DNA of 44,822 nt from Bacteroidales bacterium UBA1184 (GTDB taxonomy: Bacteria > Bacteroidota > Bacteroidia > Bacteroidales > ML635J-15). The notes beneath the pieces were generated by a model. The model saw nothing but the letters and a program-made list of their open reading frames with translations, did not search any database and had not been told where the DNA came from. Below, piece by piece: positions 32,486 to 40,041 of this stretch. Position numbers and translations under genes: made by a program. Positions within the stretch are counted from its first letter, which is position 1; each line of letters opens with the position of its first letter. Where the stretch lies: contig DBYO01000028.1 of NCBI GenBank assembly GCA_002310235.1, positions 26,983-71,804 of the forward strand, given 5' to 3'.

Positions 32486-33844
32486 ATGGCAGTCGAAATA
32501 AAAAAAGAGTTCTTAGATGAACTTACCGAAGTCGTAAAGAACCGGGACTCGGTAAGAGCTGCGGAGATGATTCAGGAAATGCACCCCGCCGACATCGCTG
32601 AATACTTCGAGGAAATAACCCTCGACGACTGCACCTTTATATTCATGCTGCTCGATGCCGAGACCAAGGCCGACGTACTTGTGGAACTCGAAGACGACGA
32701 GCGTGAAAAACTCCTTGAAACCATCCCTAGCGACGTCATCGGTGAGCAACTCATCGACAAGATGGAATCGGACGATGCCGCCGACATCCTTGGTGACCTC
32801 GACGACGATGTGCAGGAGGAAATTCTTTCGCACGTAAAGGACGTCGACCAGGCTGGCGACATTGTTGACCTTCTGAGCTACGACGAAGACACCGCCGGTG
32901 GTATCATGGCAAAGGAACTTGTTGCTATAAACGAAAACCTTACCGTGAAACAAGCCCTTGGCGAAATGCGTGACCAAGCCGAACTTATCGACGAAATCTA
33001 CTACCTATATGTTGTGGATGACAACAATATTTTCAAAGGCACGGTTTCGTTGAAGTCGCTACTATTTAGTTCGACCAACCAAAAAATTGTAAATCTGCTC
33101 GAAGAAGACACCGTTTCGGTGAAAACCGACGACACAGCAGAAGAAGTCGCCAAGATTATGGAAAAGTACGACTTGGTTGCAATTCCCGTTGTCGATAGCA
33201 TTGGCCGACTGATGGGACGAATCACCATCGACGATGTTGTAGATGTCATCCGTGAAAGCGCCGAAGAGGACTACCAGTTGAGCGCAGGTATTACCGACGA
33301 TGTCAACTTTTCCGACAGCGTACTGAAGCAGACAAAGTCGCGCATCCCGTGGTTGCTCATCGGAATGCTGGGCGGCGTATGCTCATCTCTGATAATAGGG
33401 ATCTTCGACGAGGAAATGGCTTCATATACATCACTGGCTATGTTCCTGCCGCTAATCGCAGCTATGGGCGGAAACGCTGGTGTGCAGTCGTCGGCTATCG
33501 TAGTACAGGGTCTCGCCAGCGGCGACCTCGATATACATTCTACAGGCAAAAAACTTTTCAAGGAACTGCAAATAGGCTTATGCAACGGCTTTATTTGCGG
33601 TGCCCTTATTTTCGCATACAACTTTTTCTTCTCCGACAGCTTTGCCCTCACATTGTCGGTAAGCGTTGCTTTGCTTTCGGTGATTGTGTTTGCTACAGTA
33701 CTTGGCACATTTATACCTTTGCTACTCAAGAAGATGAAAGTTGACCCCGCAATCGCTACAGGTCCATTTATCACCACTTTCAACGATATTATGGGACTTA
33801 TAATCTATCTGCTCATCGCAAAACAGATGTTCGCAATATTCTAG
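32486..33844 (+). CDS. mgtE: Magnesium transporter MgtE
   Basis: MgtE is a homodimeric Mg2+ channel in the inner membrane, gated by cytoplasmic Mg2+. The 452-residue protein has the helical N domain (about 1-125, with repeated acidic EMHPADIAEYFEE and DDAADILGDLDDD), two CBS motifs (about 130-250), the connecting helix, and five membrane helices from about 275. The pore and binding signatures MGGNAGVQSS and DPAIATGPFITTFNDIMGL are complete. The start is ATG 32486, after the promoter. Its TAG stop lies in an AGGCTATA octamer (33843-33850), after which a GAAAC-type repeat region begins. The usual M-box or other Mg2+ riboswitch is not apparent in the 186-bp leader region. Confidence 0.95.
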   Translation: MAVEIKKEFLDELTEVVKNRDSVRAAEMIQEMHPADIAEYFEEITLDDCTFIFMLLDAETKADVLVELEDDEREKLLETIPSDVIGEQLIDKMESDDAADILGDLDDDVQEEILSHVKDVDQAGDIVDLLSYDEDTAGGIMAKELVAINENLTVKQALGEMRDQAELIDEIYYLYVVDDNNIFKGTVSLKSLLFSSTNQKIVNLLEEDTVSVKTDDTAEEVAKIMEKYDLVAIPVVDSIGRLMGRITIDDVVDVIRESAEEDYQLSAGITDDVNFSDSVLKQTKSRIPWLLIGMLGGVCSSLIIGIFDEEMASYTSLAMFLPLIAAMGGNAGVQSSAIVVQGLASGDLDIHSTGKKLFKELQIGLCNGFICGALIFAYNFFFSDSFALTLSVSVALLSVIVFATVLGTFIPLLLKKMKVDPAIATGPFITTFNDIMGLIIYLLIAKQMFAIF

Positions 33845-34017
33845 GCTATACGCTGCGCGGTTTCATGCCTGCGGCGTTTCTGGGTTTCACGGGCTAAAGC
33901 CCGTTTCTAGGTTTCACGTTTCTTCGCTTCGCCGTTTCAATGGGCTGGCGCCCGTTTCTAGGTTTCAATGGCTGCGCCGTTTCTATGCTTGAAACCAGAA
34001 ACTTGAAACCAGAAACC
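33843..34017. repeat. GTTTC/GAAAC array with mini-hairpins
   Basis: After one AGGCTATA unit, about ten GTTTC copies (the inverse of GAAAC) alternate with hairpins such as GGGCTAAAGCCC (33891-33902), GGGCTGGCGCCC (33942-33953) and GGCTGCGCC (33970-33978). At the end, four GAAAC units appear in direct orientation (33990-34017). The two orientations meet near 33985, so the block could form a large hairpin between the converging mgtE and Sel1 genes. Confidence 0.8.
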
Positions 34018-34020
34018 TTC

Positions 34021-34551
34021 TTACTCAAACATTTTCAACATTCCGATTGCATCGGCATTGCCCTGCGCAGCCGACTTGCGCCACAATTCCATAGCTTTCT
34101 CGAAATCGCGCTCGACACCATGTCCATTGTAATAGCAAATTCCCAAATCGAACTGTGCGTACATATTTCCCTGATCTGCAGACAATTTCCACCAGCGAGC
34201 AGCTTCATCATAATTCTTTTCCACAGCCTCGCCCTCATAGTAACACGAGCCCATGCGATTCTGCGCCTCTGCATTACCACTTTCGGCACATTGGCGCCAT
34301 AAATCTACAGCTGCACTCACATTTCTATCTACACCCTGACCATAATAATAACAATTTGCCAAGGCATAAGTAGCCAAAATATTTCCATCATCGGAAGACT
34401 TCTTATAGAAGACAATAGCTTTCTTGAAATTCTGCTCGGCATAAAGCTGCTCGGCCCTATCAAAATTTTCATCGACAGACTGCGCAAACGCCAAGACTGA
34501 CCAAACTGACAGAATCGCCATCAAAACCAATTTCAAAAAACTATTCTTCAT
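34021..34551 (-). CDS. Exported Sel1-repeat protein
   Basis: A 176-residue protein with a signal peptide of about 23 residues (ending AFAQ). The rest consists of four Sel1-like repeats of about 36 residues (ATYALANCYYYGQGVDRN, AQNRMGSCYYEGEAVEKN, AQFDLGICYYNGHGVERD and a last partial one). Sel1 repeats are helical scaffolds that hold protein partners in the periplasm. There is no enzyme motif. Its start overlaps the end of the upstream glycosyltransferase gene by 11 bp, so the two are translated together. Confidence 0.85.
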   Translation of the reverse strand: MKNSFLKLVLMAILSVWSVLAFAQSVDENFDRAEQLYAEQNFKKAIVFYKKSSDDGNILATYALANCYYYGQGVDRNVSAAVDLWRQCAESGNAEAQNRMGSCYYEGEAVEKNYDEAARWWKLSADQGNMYAQFDLGICYYNGHGVERDFEKAMELWRKSAAQGNADAIGMLKMFE

Positions 34552-35623
34552 ATATGCCTAGTAATATTTTTTGTTCGTTTTCCCAATTCAAAACCTTTGA
34601 AGCGCTGACACAATTACTATGATACTCAAGCATTTTATCATTATTATCAATCATATTCCTTACTAACTTAGCCAGACTCTCTGCATCGTGAGCAGCAAAA
34701 ACCTCACCAACCGCATACTCCTCGATAACGGCACGCATCTCGGGAAAATCGGCACAAACCACTGGCGTTCCTGCCTGAATGTAGTCGAAAATCTTATTAG
34801 GTAGCGCATACTTGTAATTCAAACTTTCGCCCTGCTCCACCGAGAATCCGATTTTTGCCTGTGAAGTAAGCGCATGCAACTCATCGAAACGAAGATTGCC
34901 TGTAAACACCACCCTATCTGTTAGCTCCAAATCGGCAGCAAGCTTTTTCAATTGGGCATCCATATATCCTTTTCCCGCGATATATAGCTTATAATTAGGA
35001 ATTTGCCTCATTATTTCAATTAGAAGCTCTATTCCTCGACCCATATTCAACGCACCCTGATACAAAAGAATATTCTCGCGACCTTCGTATGGCTGCATTT
35101 CCTTAGATGTAGGCAAATTACGCACAACTTTCATATCAAGGTCGTACTTTTCGTTGTAATACTCTGCAATTGAGTTACATACGGTATATGTCGCAACAGG
35201 ACGATGAATGCACTTACGTTCTATCCACAGCCACACTTTTTTCTTGAAACCAGAATTCAACAATTCGGGCACTTCGGTAAAAAGTTCGTGCGTATCGTAA
35301 TAGAGTTTTTTCCTTTTTAGCTTGGAAGCAAGTGCATTAGCGAGCAAAGTATCAAGGTCGTTCGACAAAAGCGCATCGCAACGATGGAACAACAAGTAGA
35401 AAAAAAGCCTCATATTGAAGCTGGCATAGAAAAGCATTCCCTTGTTGAACAGCAAACGGAAACGTTTTACGCTGTATCTTCTGGAATCCAATTCGGCAGA
35501 CGATTTCAGCCGACGGCACAGCACAACCACATCGAACCCCATGTCGCACAATGAGTTGCACACACGATTCACACGCTGGTCGTTGGTCATGTCGTTTGTT
35601 ACCGATACAAAAATACGTTTCAC
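34541..35623 (-). CDS. Glycosyltransferase family 4 protein
   Basis: A 360-residue GT-B enzyme. The N-terminal domain has VTNDMTNDQRVNRVC and the donor-near DTHELFTEVPEL. The second domain has LLYQGALNMGRGIELLIE, LYIAGKGYMDAQLKKLA and YALPNKIFDYIQAGTPVVCADFPEM, which is the acidic donor site. It likely transfers a hexose in surface glycan or glycolipid synthesis on the inner face of the membrane. The ATG at 35623 follows a minus-strand TAACTTTG (35644-35651). The pairing with a Sel1 protein is not one I can explain. Confidence 0.84.
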   Translation of the reverse strand: MKRIFVSVTNDMTNDQRVNRVCNSLCDMGFDVVVLCRRLKSSAELDSRRYSVKRFRLLFNKGMLFYASFNMRLFFYLLFHRCDALLSNDLDTLLANALASKLKRKKLYYDTHELFTEVPELLNSGFKKKVWLWIERKCIHRPVATYTVCNSIAEYYNEKYDLDMKVVRNLPTSKEMQPYEGRENILLYQGALNMGRGIELLIEIMRQIPNYKLYIAGKGYMDAQLKKLAADLELTDRVVFTGNLRFDELHALTSQAKIGFSVEQGESLNYKYALPNKIFDYIQAGTPVVCADFPEMRAVIEEYAVGEVFAAHDAESLAKLVRNMIDNNDKMLEYHSNCVSASKVLNWENEQKILLGIYEE

Positions 35624-35643
35624 TGCCGTAAAAAAATTTACGC

Positions 35644-35651
35644 CAAAGTTA
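35644..35651 (-). promoter_or_regulatory. -7 promoter element TAACTTTG (minus)
   Basis: Exact TAnnTTTG on the minus strand, 20 bp before the glycosyltransferase start. A small inverted repeat (CGTAAA...TTTACG, about 35628-35643) sits in the leader. Confidence 0.55.
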
Positions 35652-35680
35652 CTAATAATTTTGCAACGATAAGCAGAAGT

Positions 35681-36295
35681 CTATTTCTTCGGCTTTTCTT
35701 CCAAAATATAATATCTTGAAATCTTTGGATTTCCCAATATATCCGACGGATATATCACCATTTCCTGTGCCAACGGAAACTTATGGCAACGTCCCTGCGC
35801 CACGTCGATTCCTTGACTTTCGAACGACAATTGTACGAGCTGGGAGCAATACAATTTTGTCGTGTCGGTAAGCAGATAGTCGTTATCGAACAAAATTTTC
35901 TTTTTCCACCAGCGAATGGCTTCCTGCGCTACCTTTTCAAGGACTTCGGGAGTTGTGTCGTAACGGGCAAAGCAACCTGCGCATGCACGGTCGGGAGCGA
36001 AAAACAAATCCAAATCGTCCATCTTAAGATATTGTATTCCACCTGTCTCGTTCTCTTCGCCGGGAACAGCATGGACAATTTTCCACTTGCCCTCATATTT
36101 CACGAGCATTCCAGAATGGGAATAAATACCGTTTCGGTCGGCTATTTCCACAACATAGCTCGAAACGCTGGTTCCACCACGAAAAGCAATGTCACCTTCC
36201 TGAAGTTTGGACTCGTCAATAAAAAATTCTGCACCGGATTGACATCCGATGCAGAAAATTAATTGTACTAAAATAAATATAACCGACTTGTTCAT
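35681..36295 (-). CDS. YiiX-like permuted papain-fold lipoprotein
   Basis: A 204-residue protein with a lipoprotein signal (CIGC, lipidated Cys18). It fits the YiiX/YebB (permuted NlpC/P60) family of papain-like hydrolases: LQEGDIAFRGG, then the histidine in IYSHSGM (His60) and, in permuted order, the cysteine in LYCSQLV (Cys150). Such enzymes are thought to cut peptide or ester bonds, possibly in cell-wall peptides or lipids; substrates are unknown. It ends downstream of the DUF4878 lipoprotein gene in one minus-strand unit (2 bp apart), which suggests joint function in the envelope. Confidence 0.82.
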   Translation of the reverse strand: MNKSVIFILVQLIFCIGCQSGAEFFIDESKLQEGDIAFRGGTSVSSYVVEIADRNGIYSHSGMLVKYEGKWKIVHAVPGEENETGGIQYLKMDDLDLFFAPDRACAGCFARYDTTPEVLEKVAQEAIRWWKKKILFDNDYLLTDTTKLYCSQLVQLSFESQGIDVAQGRCHKFPLAQEMVIYPSDILGNPKISRYYILEEKPKK

Positions 36296-36297
36296 CG

Positions 36298-36696
36298 TTA
36301 TTTAACGTACCAAGCCTCACCAACTTTCATCAAAGTTTCGGTCTTGTCTTCTTCTTCACCGTTTCCGTAGGTAATCTTTACGTCAACAGTTGCTTCTTCA
36401 CCGTTGATAGCTTCGTTGCTGAGTGCGAATTCCTTCATACCACCCTTTGCATCCATAGCTTCCTGAATCTTGCTAGCGGTCAAGTCGAGCATAGCATCTA
36501 CAGATTCCTTTTCTTCCTTTGTCATTTCCTTGTTGTAGTCGTAAGTGCTCTGTACAGCTGCCTTGAAATCACCCTTCTTAAGCAATTCATAATAAGCCTT
36601 TGTAGCGTCGGTTGGAGTTGCGCCACCCTTCTTGTTGCATGATGTCATACCAAATGCCAGTACAATAACTGCCAATACAATAACTAATCTCTTCAT
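36298..36696 (-). CDS. DUF4878 lipoprotein
   Basis: A 132-residue lipoprotein with lipobox MTSC (Cys20). The globular part has the NTF2-like DUF4878 pattern: ATKAYYELLKKGDFKAAVQ, a helical middle, then strands ending in VGEAWYVK. The family has no known enzymatic role. A minus-strand TATTTTTG (36732-36739) with TTTTG about 21 bp further upstream supplies a good promoter, so this gene leads the unit with the YiiX-like gene. Confidence 0.8.
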   Translation of the reverse strand: MKRLVIVLAVIVLAFGMTSCNKKGGATPTDATKAYYELLKKGDFKAAVQSTYDYNKEMTKEEKESVDAMLDLTASKIQEAMDAKGGMKEFALSNEAINGEEATVDVKITYGNGEEEDKTETLMKVGEAWYVK

Positions 36697-36731
36697 ACTA
36701 TTTATGTTTTTAAATGTTTAATAATTTATCG

Positions 36732-36764
36732 CAAAAATAACATCTACAATTGACAATGCAAAAC
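36732..36764 (-). promoter_or_regulatory. -33/-7 promoter (minus) for DUF4878 lipoprotein
   Basis: On the minus strand TTTG (36761-36764) and TATTTTTG (36732-36739) are 21 bp apart, both matching the consensus. The leader is about 30 bases, longer than in most genes here. Confidence 0.6.
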
Positions 36765-36879
36765 TTTTTTATGTTTTTTTTGTAGGCAAATAGGAATTGT
36801 TTCAATCGTCAAAAAACAAGAACACATTGGATTGTGGATAAAAAAAAATTATGAAAACAACTGCTACCGTTTTCATTAT

Positions 36880-36887
36880 TACCTTTG
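36880..36887 (+). promoter_or_regulatory. -7 promoter element TACCTTTG for murB
   Basis: Exact TAnnTTTG match, ending 17 bp before the ATG at 36905. It lies inside the longer frame that starts at 36851, so that frame is not the true gene start. Confidence 0.65.
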
Positions 36888-36904
36888 CATTAAAATTCAT
36901 CACG

Positions 36905-37921
36905 ATGAAATTAGAAAACGATTATAATCTTCTAAATTACAACACCTTCGGCATACAAGCGAAGTGCAAAACCTTTTTCGAATACGATACCGATAACGAA
37001 CTTTTCGACTTTGTACGTCTCCAGAAAGACAACAAAGATTTCAAGTTCTTCGTCCTCGGTGGCGGTAGCAACATATTGTTTACCAAAGATTTTGACTCCA
37101 CAATAATACATCCTGCCACAAAAGGCAAAACCGTAGTTTACGAAAATGGCAACAACATATTCGTCGAAGCTCAGGCTGGCGAAATTTGGGATGAATTTGT
37201 GGAATGGTGCATTACAAACAAAGCTTACGGACTTGAAAACCTGTCATATATTCCTGGAACAGTGGGTGCTAGTGCCGTACAGAACATTGGAGCATACGGA
37301 GCCGAAGCCCGTCAGTTCATACATCGTGTAAAATTTCTGCATTTGGATTCGGGCGACATCCAGTACATGAGCAACGAGGCTTGCTGCTTTGGTTACCGCG
37401 AAAGCATATTCAAGCATTTGCTTAAAGGCAAGGCTATCATACTTTCGGTAGTTTACAAGCTAAGCAAAGTCCCGAATATTAACCGCTCGTATGCCGATGT
37501 AGAAAAATATCTGACAGACAATAAGATAAACAATCCGACACCCGCCGACATCAGAAATGCCATCATCGACATTCGCCGCAAAAAACTACCAGAAGTTTCG
37601 GAAACTGGCAGCGCAGGAAGTTTTTTCAAAAATCCAGTAGTAAGCGCAGAAACATTCAACGCTTTAAAAGCCCAATTCCCCGAAATAAAATATTTTACCG
37701 CAGGCTCAAACTTCAAACTCGCTGCAGGATGGCTCATCGACCAGTGTGGACTGAAAGGCTTCCAGCACAAAGGAGCCGCTGTTCATAAGAACCAAGCCCT
37801 CATATTAATCAATGCAAGCAAAGCCACAGGCAACGACGTGTTGGAACTTTCAAACATTGTAAGGGATAAAGTTTTCTCAAAATTTGGCATAAACTTAGAA
37901 CCAGAAGCTATAATCATTTAA
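36905..37921 (+). CDS. murB: UDP-N-acetylenolpyruvoylglucosamine reductase
   Basis: MurB reduces UDP-GlcNAc-enolpyruvate to UDP-MurNAc with NADPH and FAD, the second committed step of peptidoglycan synthesis. The 338-residue protein is a type I MurB: LGGGSNILF and IPGTVGASAVQNIGAYG in the FAD domain, YRESIFK, and the catalytic serine Ser239 in GSAGSFFKNP. The final glutamate motif is LEPEAIII. The ATG at 36905 is fixed by the promoter. mltG follows after 25 bp, giving a small peptidoglycan operon. Confidence 0.95.
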   Translation: MKLENDYNLLNYNTFGIQAKCKTFFEYDTDNELFDFVRLQKDNKDFKFFVLGGGSNILFTKDFDSTIIHPATKGKTVVYENGNNIFVEAQAGEIWDEFVEWCITNKAYGLENLSYIPGTVGASAVQNIGAYGAEARQFIHRVKFLHLDSGDIQYMSNEACCFGYRESIFKHLLKGKAIILSVVYKLSKVPNINRSYADVEKYLTDNKINNPTPADIRNAIIDIRRKKLPEVSETGSAGSFFKNPVVSAETFNALKAQFPEIKYFTAGSNFKLAAGWLIDQCGLKGFQHKGAAVHKNQALILINASKATGNDVLELSNIVRDKVFSKFGINLEPEAIII

Positions 37922-37946
37922 ACAATTAACTCAACATCTCATATCA

Positions 37947-38969
37947 ATGAAAAAAATTATAATAACACTCGTAATCATACTGATTATTGCAGGCGCATTC
38001 ATCGCCTACAAGGCATACGATTACGCATATTCACCAAATGTAACAGCCGACAAAGAAACATACATATACATTCCCACTGGCTCTAATTTCGACAATGTCA
38101 TGGAAATCCTTCGCAGTTCGGGCAAAGTGAACGACATGGAATCGTTTGCTAAAGTAGCCGAAATCAAAAAATACGGAGAAAAAGTCCTCCCAGGAAAGTA
38201 CAAACTTGAAAACGGAATGTCGAACAACGAACTAGTGAACATGCTACGTAGCGGAAGGCAAACTCCAGTGAAAGTCACATTCATCAGCCTTCGCACACTC
38301 GATATACTTGCAGGAAAGGCAGCCACCAACATCGAAGCCGATTCAGCCGACATTGCCGCACTGCTAAAAGACGAGGAAACTGCAAAAAAATATGGATTTA
38401 ACAAGCAGACTTTCTGCTCGATGTTCATTCCAAATACATACGAATTTTGGTGGAACACCTCCGCCGAGGATTTTGTGCAGCGCATGGCCGATGAGTACAA
38501 GAAATTCTGGAACGACGACCGAAAAGCAAAGGCAAACGATCTCGGGCTTTCGCAATCACAGGTCTCAACGTTGGCTTCTATAGTCGAAAGCGAAACTCAG
38601 AAAAGCGATGAAAAAGCCAGAATTGCAGGCGTTTACATAAACAGATTGAAAAAAGACTGGCTTCTGCAAGCCGACCCTACCGTTGTGTTCGCCGCTGGCG
38701 ACTTCACTATCAAGCGAATCCTCAACAAGCACCTCGAAATCAATTCACCGTACAATACCTATAAATATAAAGGTTTACCCCCGGGACCTATTTGCATACC
38801 TTCAACGACATCGATTGATGCAGTGCTAAATTACGAACATCACAACTATATGTATTTCTGTGCAAAAGAGGATTTCTCTGGTTATCACAATTTTGCGACC
38901 ACAAATGCTCAGCACGAAGCCAATGCTCGCAGATACCACGATGCACTCCGTAAAGCTGGTATAAGATAA
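37947..38969 (+). CDS. mltG: Endolytic transglycosylase MltG
   Basis: MltG cuts nascent glycan strands near the inner membrane and limits their length. The 340-residue protein has an N-terminal membrane anchor (about 4-22), a LysM-like segment (about 40-110) and the YceG-type catalytic domain with Glu214 in ASIVESET, then ADPTVVFA and NSPYNTYKYKGLPPGPICIPS, which are strong signatures. It is likely co-transcribed with murB and with the lipoprotein gene 2 bp downstream. Confidence 0.94.
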   Translation: MKKIIITLVIILIIAGAFIAYKAYDYAYSPNVTADKETYIYIPTGSNFDNVMEILRSSGKVNDMESFAKVAEIKKYGEKVLPGKYKLENGMSNNELVNMLRSGRQTPVKVTFISLRTLDILAGKAATNIEADSADIAALLKDEETAKKYGFNKQTFCSMFIPNTYEFWWNTSAEDFVQRMADEYKKFWNDDRKAKANDLGLSQSQVSTLASIVESETQKSDEKARIAGVYINRLKKDWLLQADPTVVFAAGDFTIKRILNKHLEINSPYNTYKYKGLPPGPICIPSTTSIDAVLNYEHHNYMYFCAKEDFSGYHNFATTNAQHEANARRYHDALRKAGIR

Positions 38970-38971
38970 GA

Positions 38972-39922
38972 ATGAAAAACTTTGCCGGCATACTCGTTTT
39001 CCTGTCAGTTATAGCATTGGCAACCTCATGCAAGAAAGAAGAAGACATTGACTACCGACAGGAAATGCGGAAATTCGTAGCCGAAATAAGCAAAAATGCC
39101 AAATCACAACGTGCCAACTTTGCCATAATTGCACAAAATGGAGTTGAACTAACCAATACAACCGACAGCCCTAACGGCGAAATTACCTCCGAATACCTTT
39201 CCGCTATCGACGGACAAGGACAGGAAGACTTGTTTTTTGGCTATTCGAGCGACGACAAGCCAACGCCAACCAAAGTTACCAATCGTCTTAAAACATATCT
39301 ATCAAGGCTCAAAGAAAATGGCAAAGTAATTCTGGTAACAGATTATTGCTCATCGCAGACGAACATCGAACAGTCAAAACAACAGAATTTGGCAAACGGG
39401 TTCTTATCGTTTCAGGCGCCTAGCCGTAATCTGGACATAATCCCCCAAACACCTATCCCAAACGAGAACTCCGACGAAATAACAAATCTTGGGCAAGCCC
39501 AAAACTTCCTATACCTAATCAATCCAGAAAATTTTCAGACAAAGCACGATTTCATCGAAGCCGTTTGCGCCACGAACTACGACTTGATAATCATGGATTT
39601 GTTCATCGAGTGCAATGAATTTTCATCCGATGAGATCGAACTACTTCACCAAAAGGCAAACGGAGGTAGGCGCTTGGTAATCGCCTACATGTCGATAGGC
39701 GAAGCCGAAGACTACCGCTACTACTGGGATAAATCATGGAAACGTGGAAATCCATCGTGGCTCGACAAGGAAAACCCGAAGTGGAAAGGCAACTACAAAG
39801 TAAAATACTGGAATCCAGAATGGCAAGCGATTATTTTCGATTATCTCTCACGAATAATCAATGCTGGTTTCGATGGAGCTTACCTGGATATTATTGATGC
39901 GTTTGAGTACTACGAAGGCTAA
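38972..39922 (+). CDS. GH114-like (endo-alpha-1,4-polygalactosaminidase type) lipoprotein
   Basis: A 316-residue lipoprotein (lipobox ATSC, Cys20). The rest is a TIM-barrel of the GH114/TM1410 kind: NFLYLINPENF, YDLIIMDLFI, RLVIAYMSIGEAEDYRYYW, then WKGNYKVKYWNPEWQ and GFDGAYLDIIDAFEYYE. The aspartates in MDLF and YLDIID match the probable catalytic positions. Characterised relatives cut galactosamine polymers, for example in biofilm matrix. The placement 2 bp after mltG suggests a role linked to cell-wall or matrix glycan, which is inference. The final Glu-Gly and the stop codon overlap the first AGGCTAAA repeat unit (39916-39923). Confidence 0.8.
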   Translation: MKNFAGILVFLSVIALATSCKKEEDIDYRQEMRKFVAEISKNAKSQRANFAIIAQNGVELTNTTDSPNGEITSEYLSAIDGQGQEDLFFGYSSDDKPTPTKVTNRLKTYLSRLKENGKVILVTDYCSSQTNIEQSKQQNLANGFLSFQAPSRNLDIIPQTPIPNENSDEITNLGQAQNFLYLINPENFQTKHDFIEAVCATNYDLIIMDLFIECNEFSSDEIELLHQKANGGRRLVIAYMSIGEAEDYRYYWDKSWKRGNPSWLDKENPKWKGNYKVKYWNPEWQAIIFDYLSRIINAGFDGAYLDIIDAFEYYEG

Positions 39923-39947
39923 AAGGCGAACAGGCTAAAAGGCTAAA
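39916..39947. repeat. AGGCTAAA octamer array overlapping a stop codon
   Basis: Four in-phase 8-bp units (AGGCTAAA, AGGCGAAC and two more AGGCTAAA). The first holds the TAA stop (39920-39922) of the GH114-like gene. Confidence 0.8.
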
Positions 39948-39995
39948 AGCAGGAATGTCTAAAAGACCTAATTATATCAGAAAAAAGAATTTCAT

Positions 39996-40040
39996 GACTG
40001 CGAGACTGTTAGACTGTGAGACTGTGAGACAGCTAGACTT
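39996..40040. repeat. GACTGTGA octamer array
   Basis: Five in-phase 8-bp units (GACTGCGA, GACTGTTA, then GACTGTGA twice and a variant) end 1 bp before the stop of the HU-SPOR gene. Bases 40003-40015 are the exact reverse complement of 12611-12623. Confidence 0.85.
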
Positions 40041-40041
40041 C

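Noticed and set aside
36851..36904. Longer MurB beginning at 36851
   Set aside because: The extension contains the -7 promoter element of the gene and has no counterpart in MurB; ATG 36905 fits the family.
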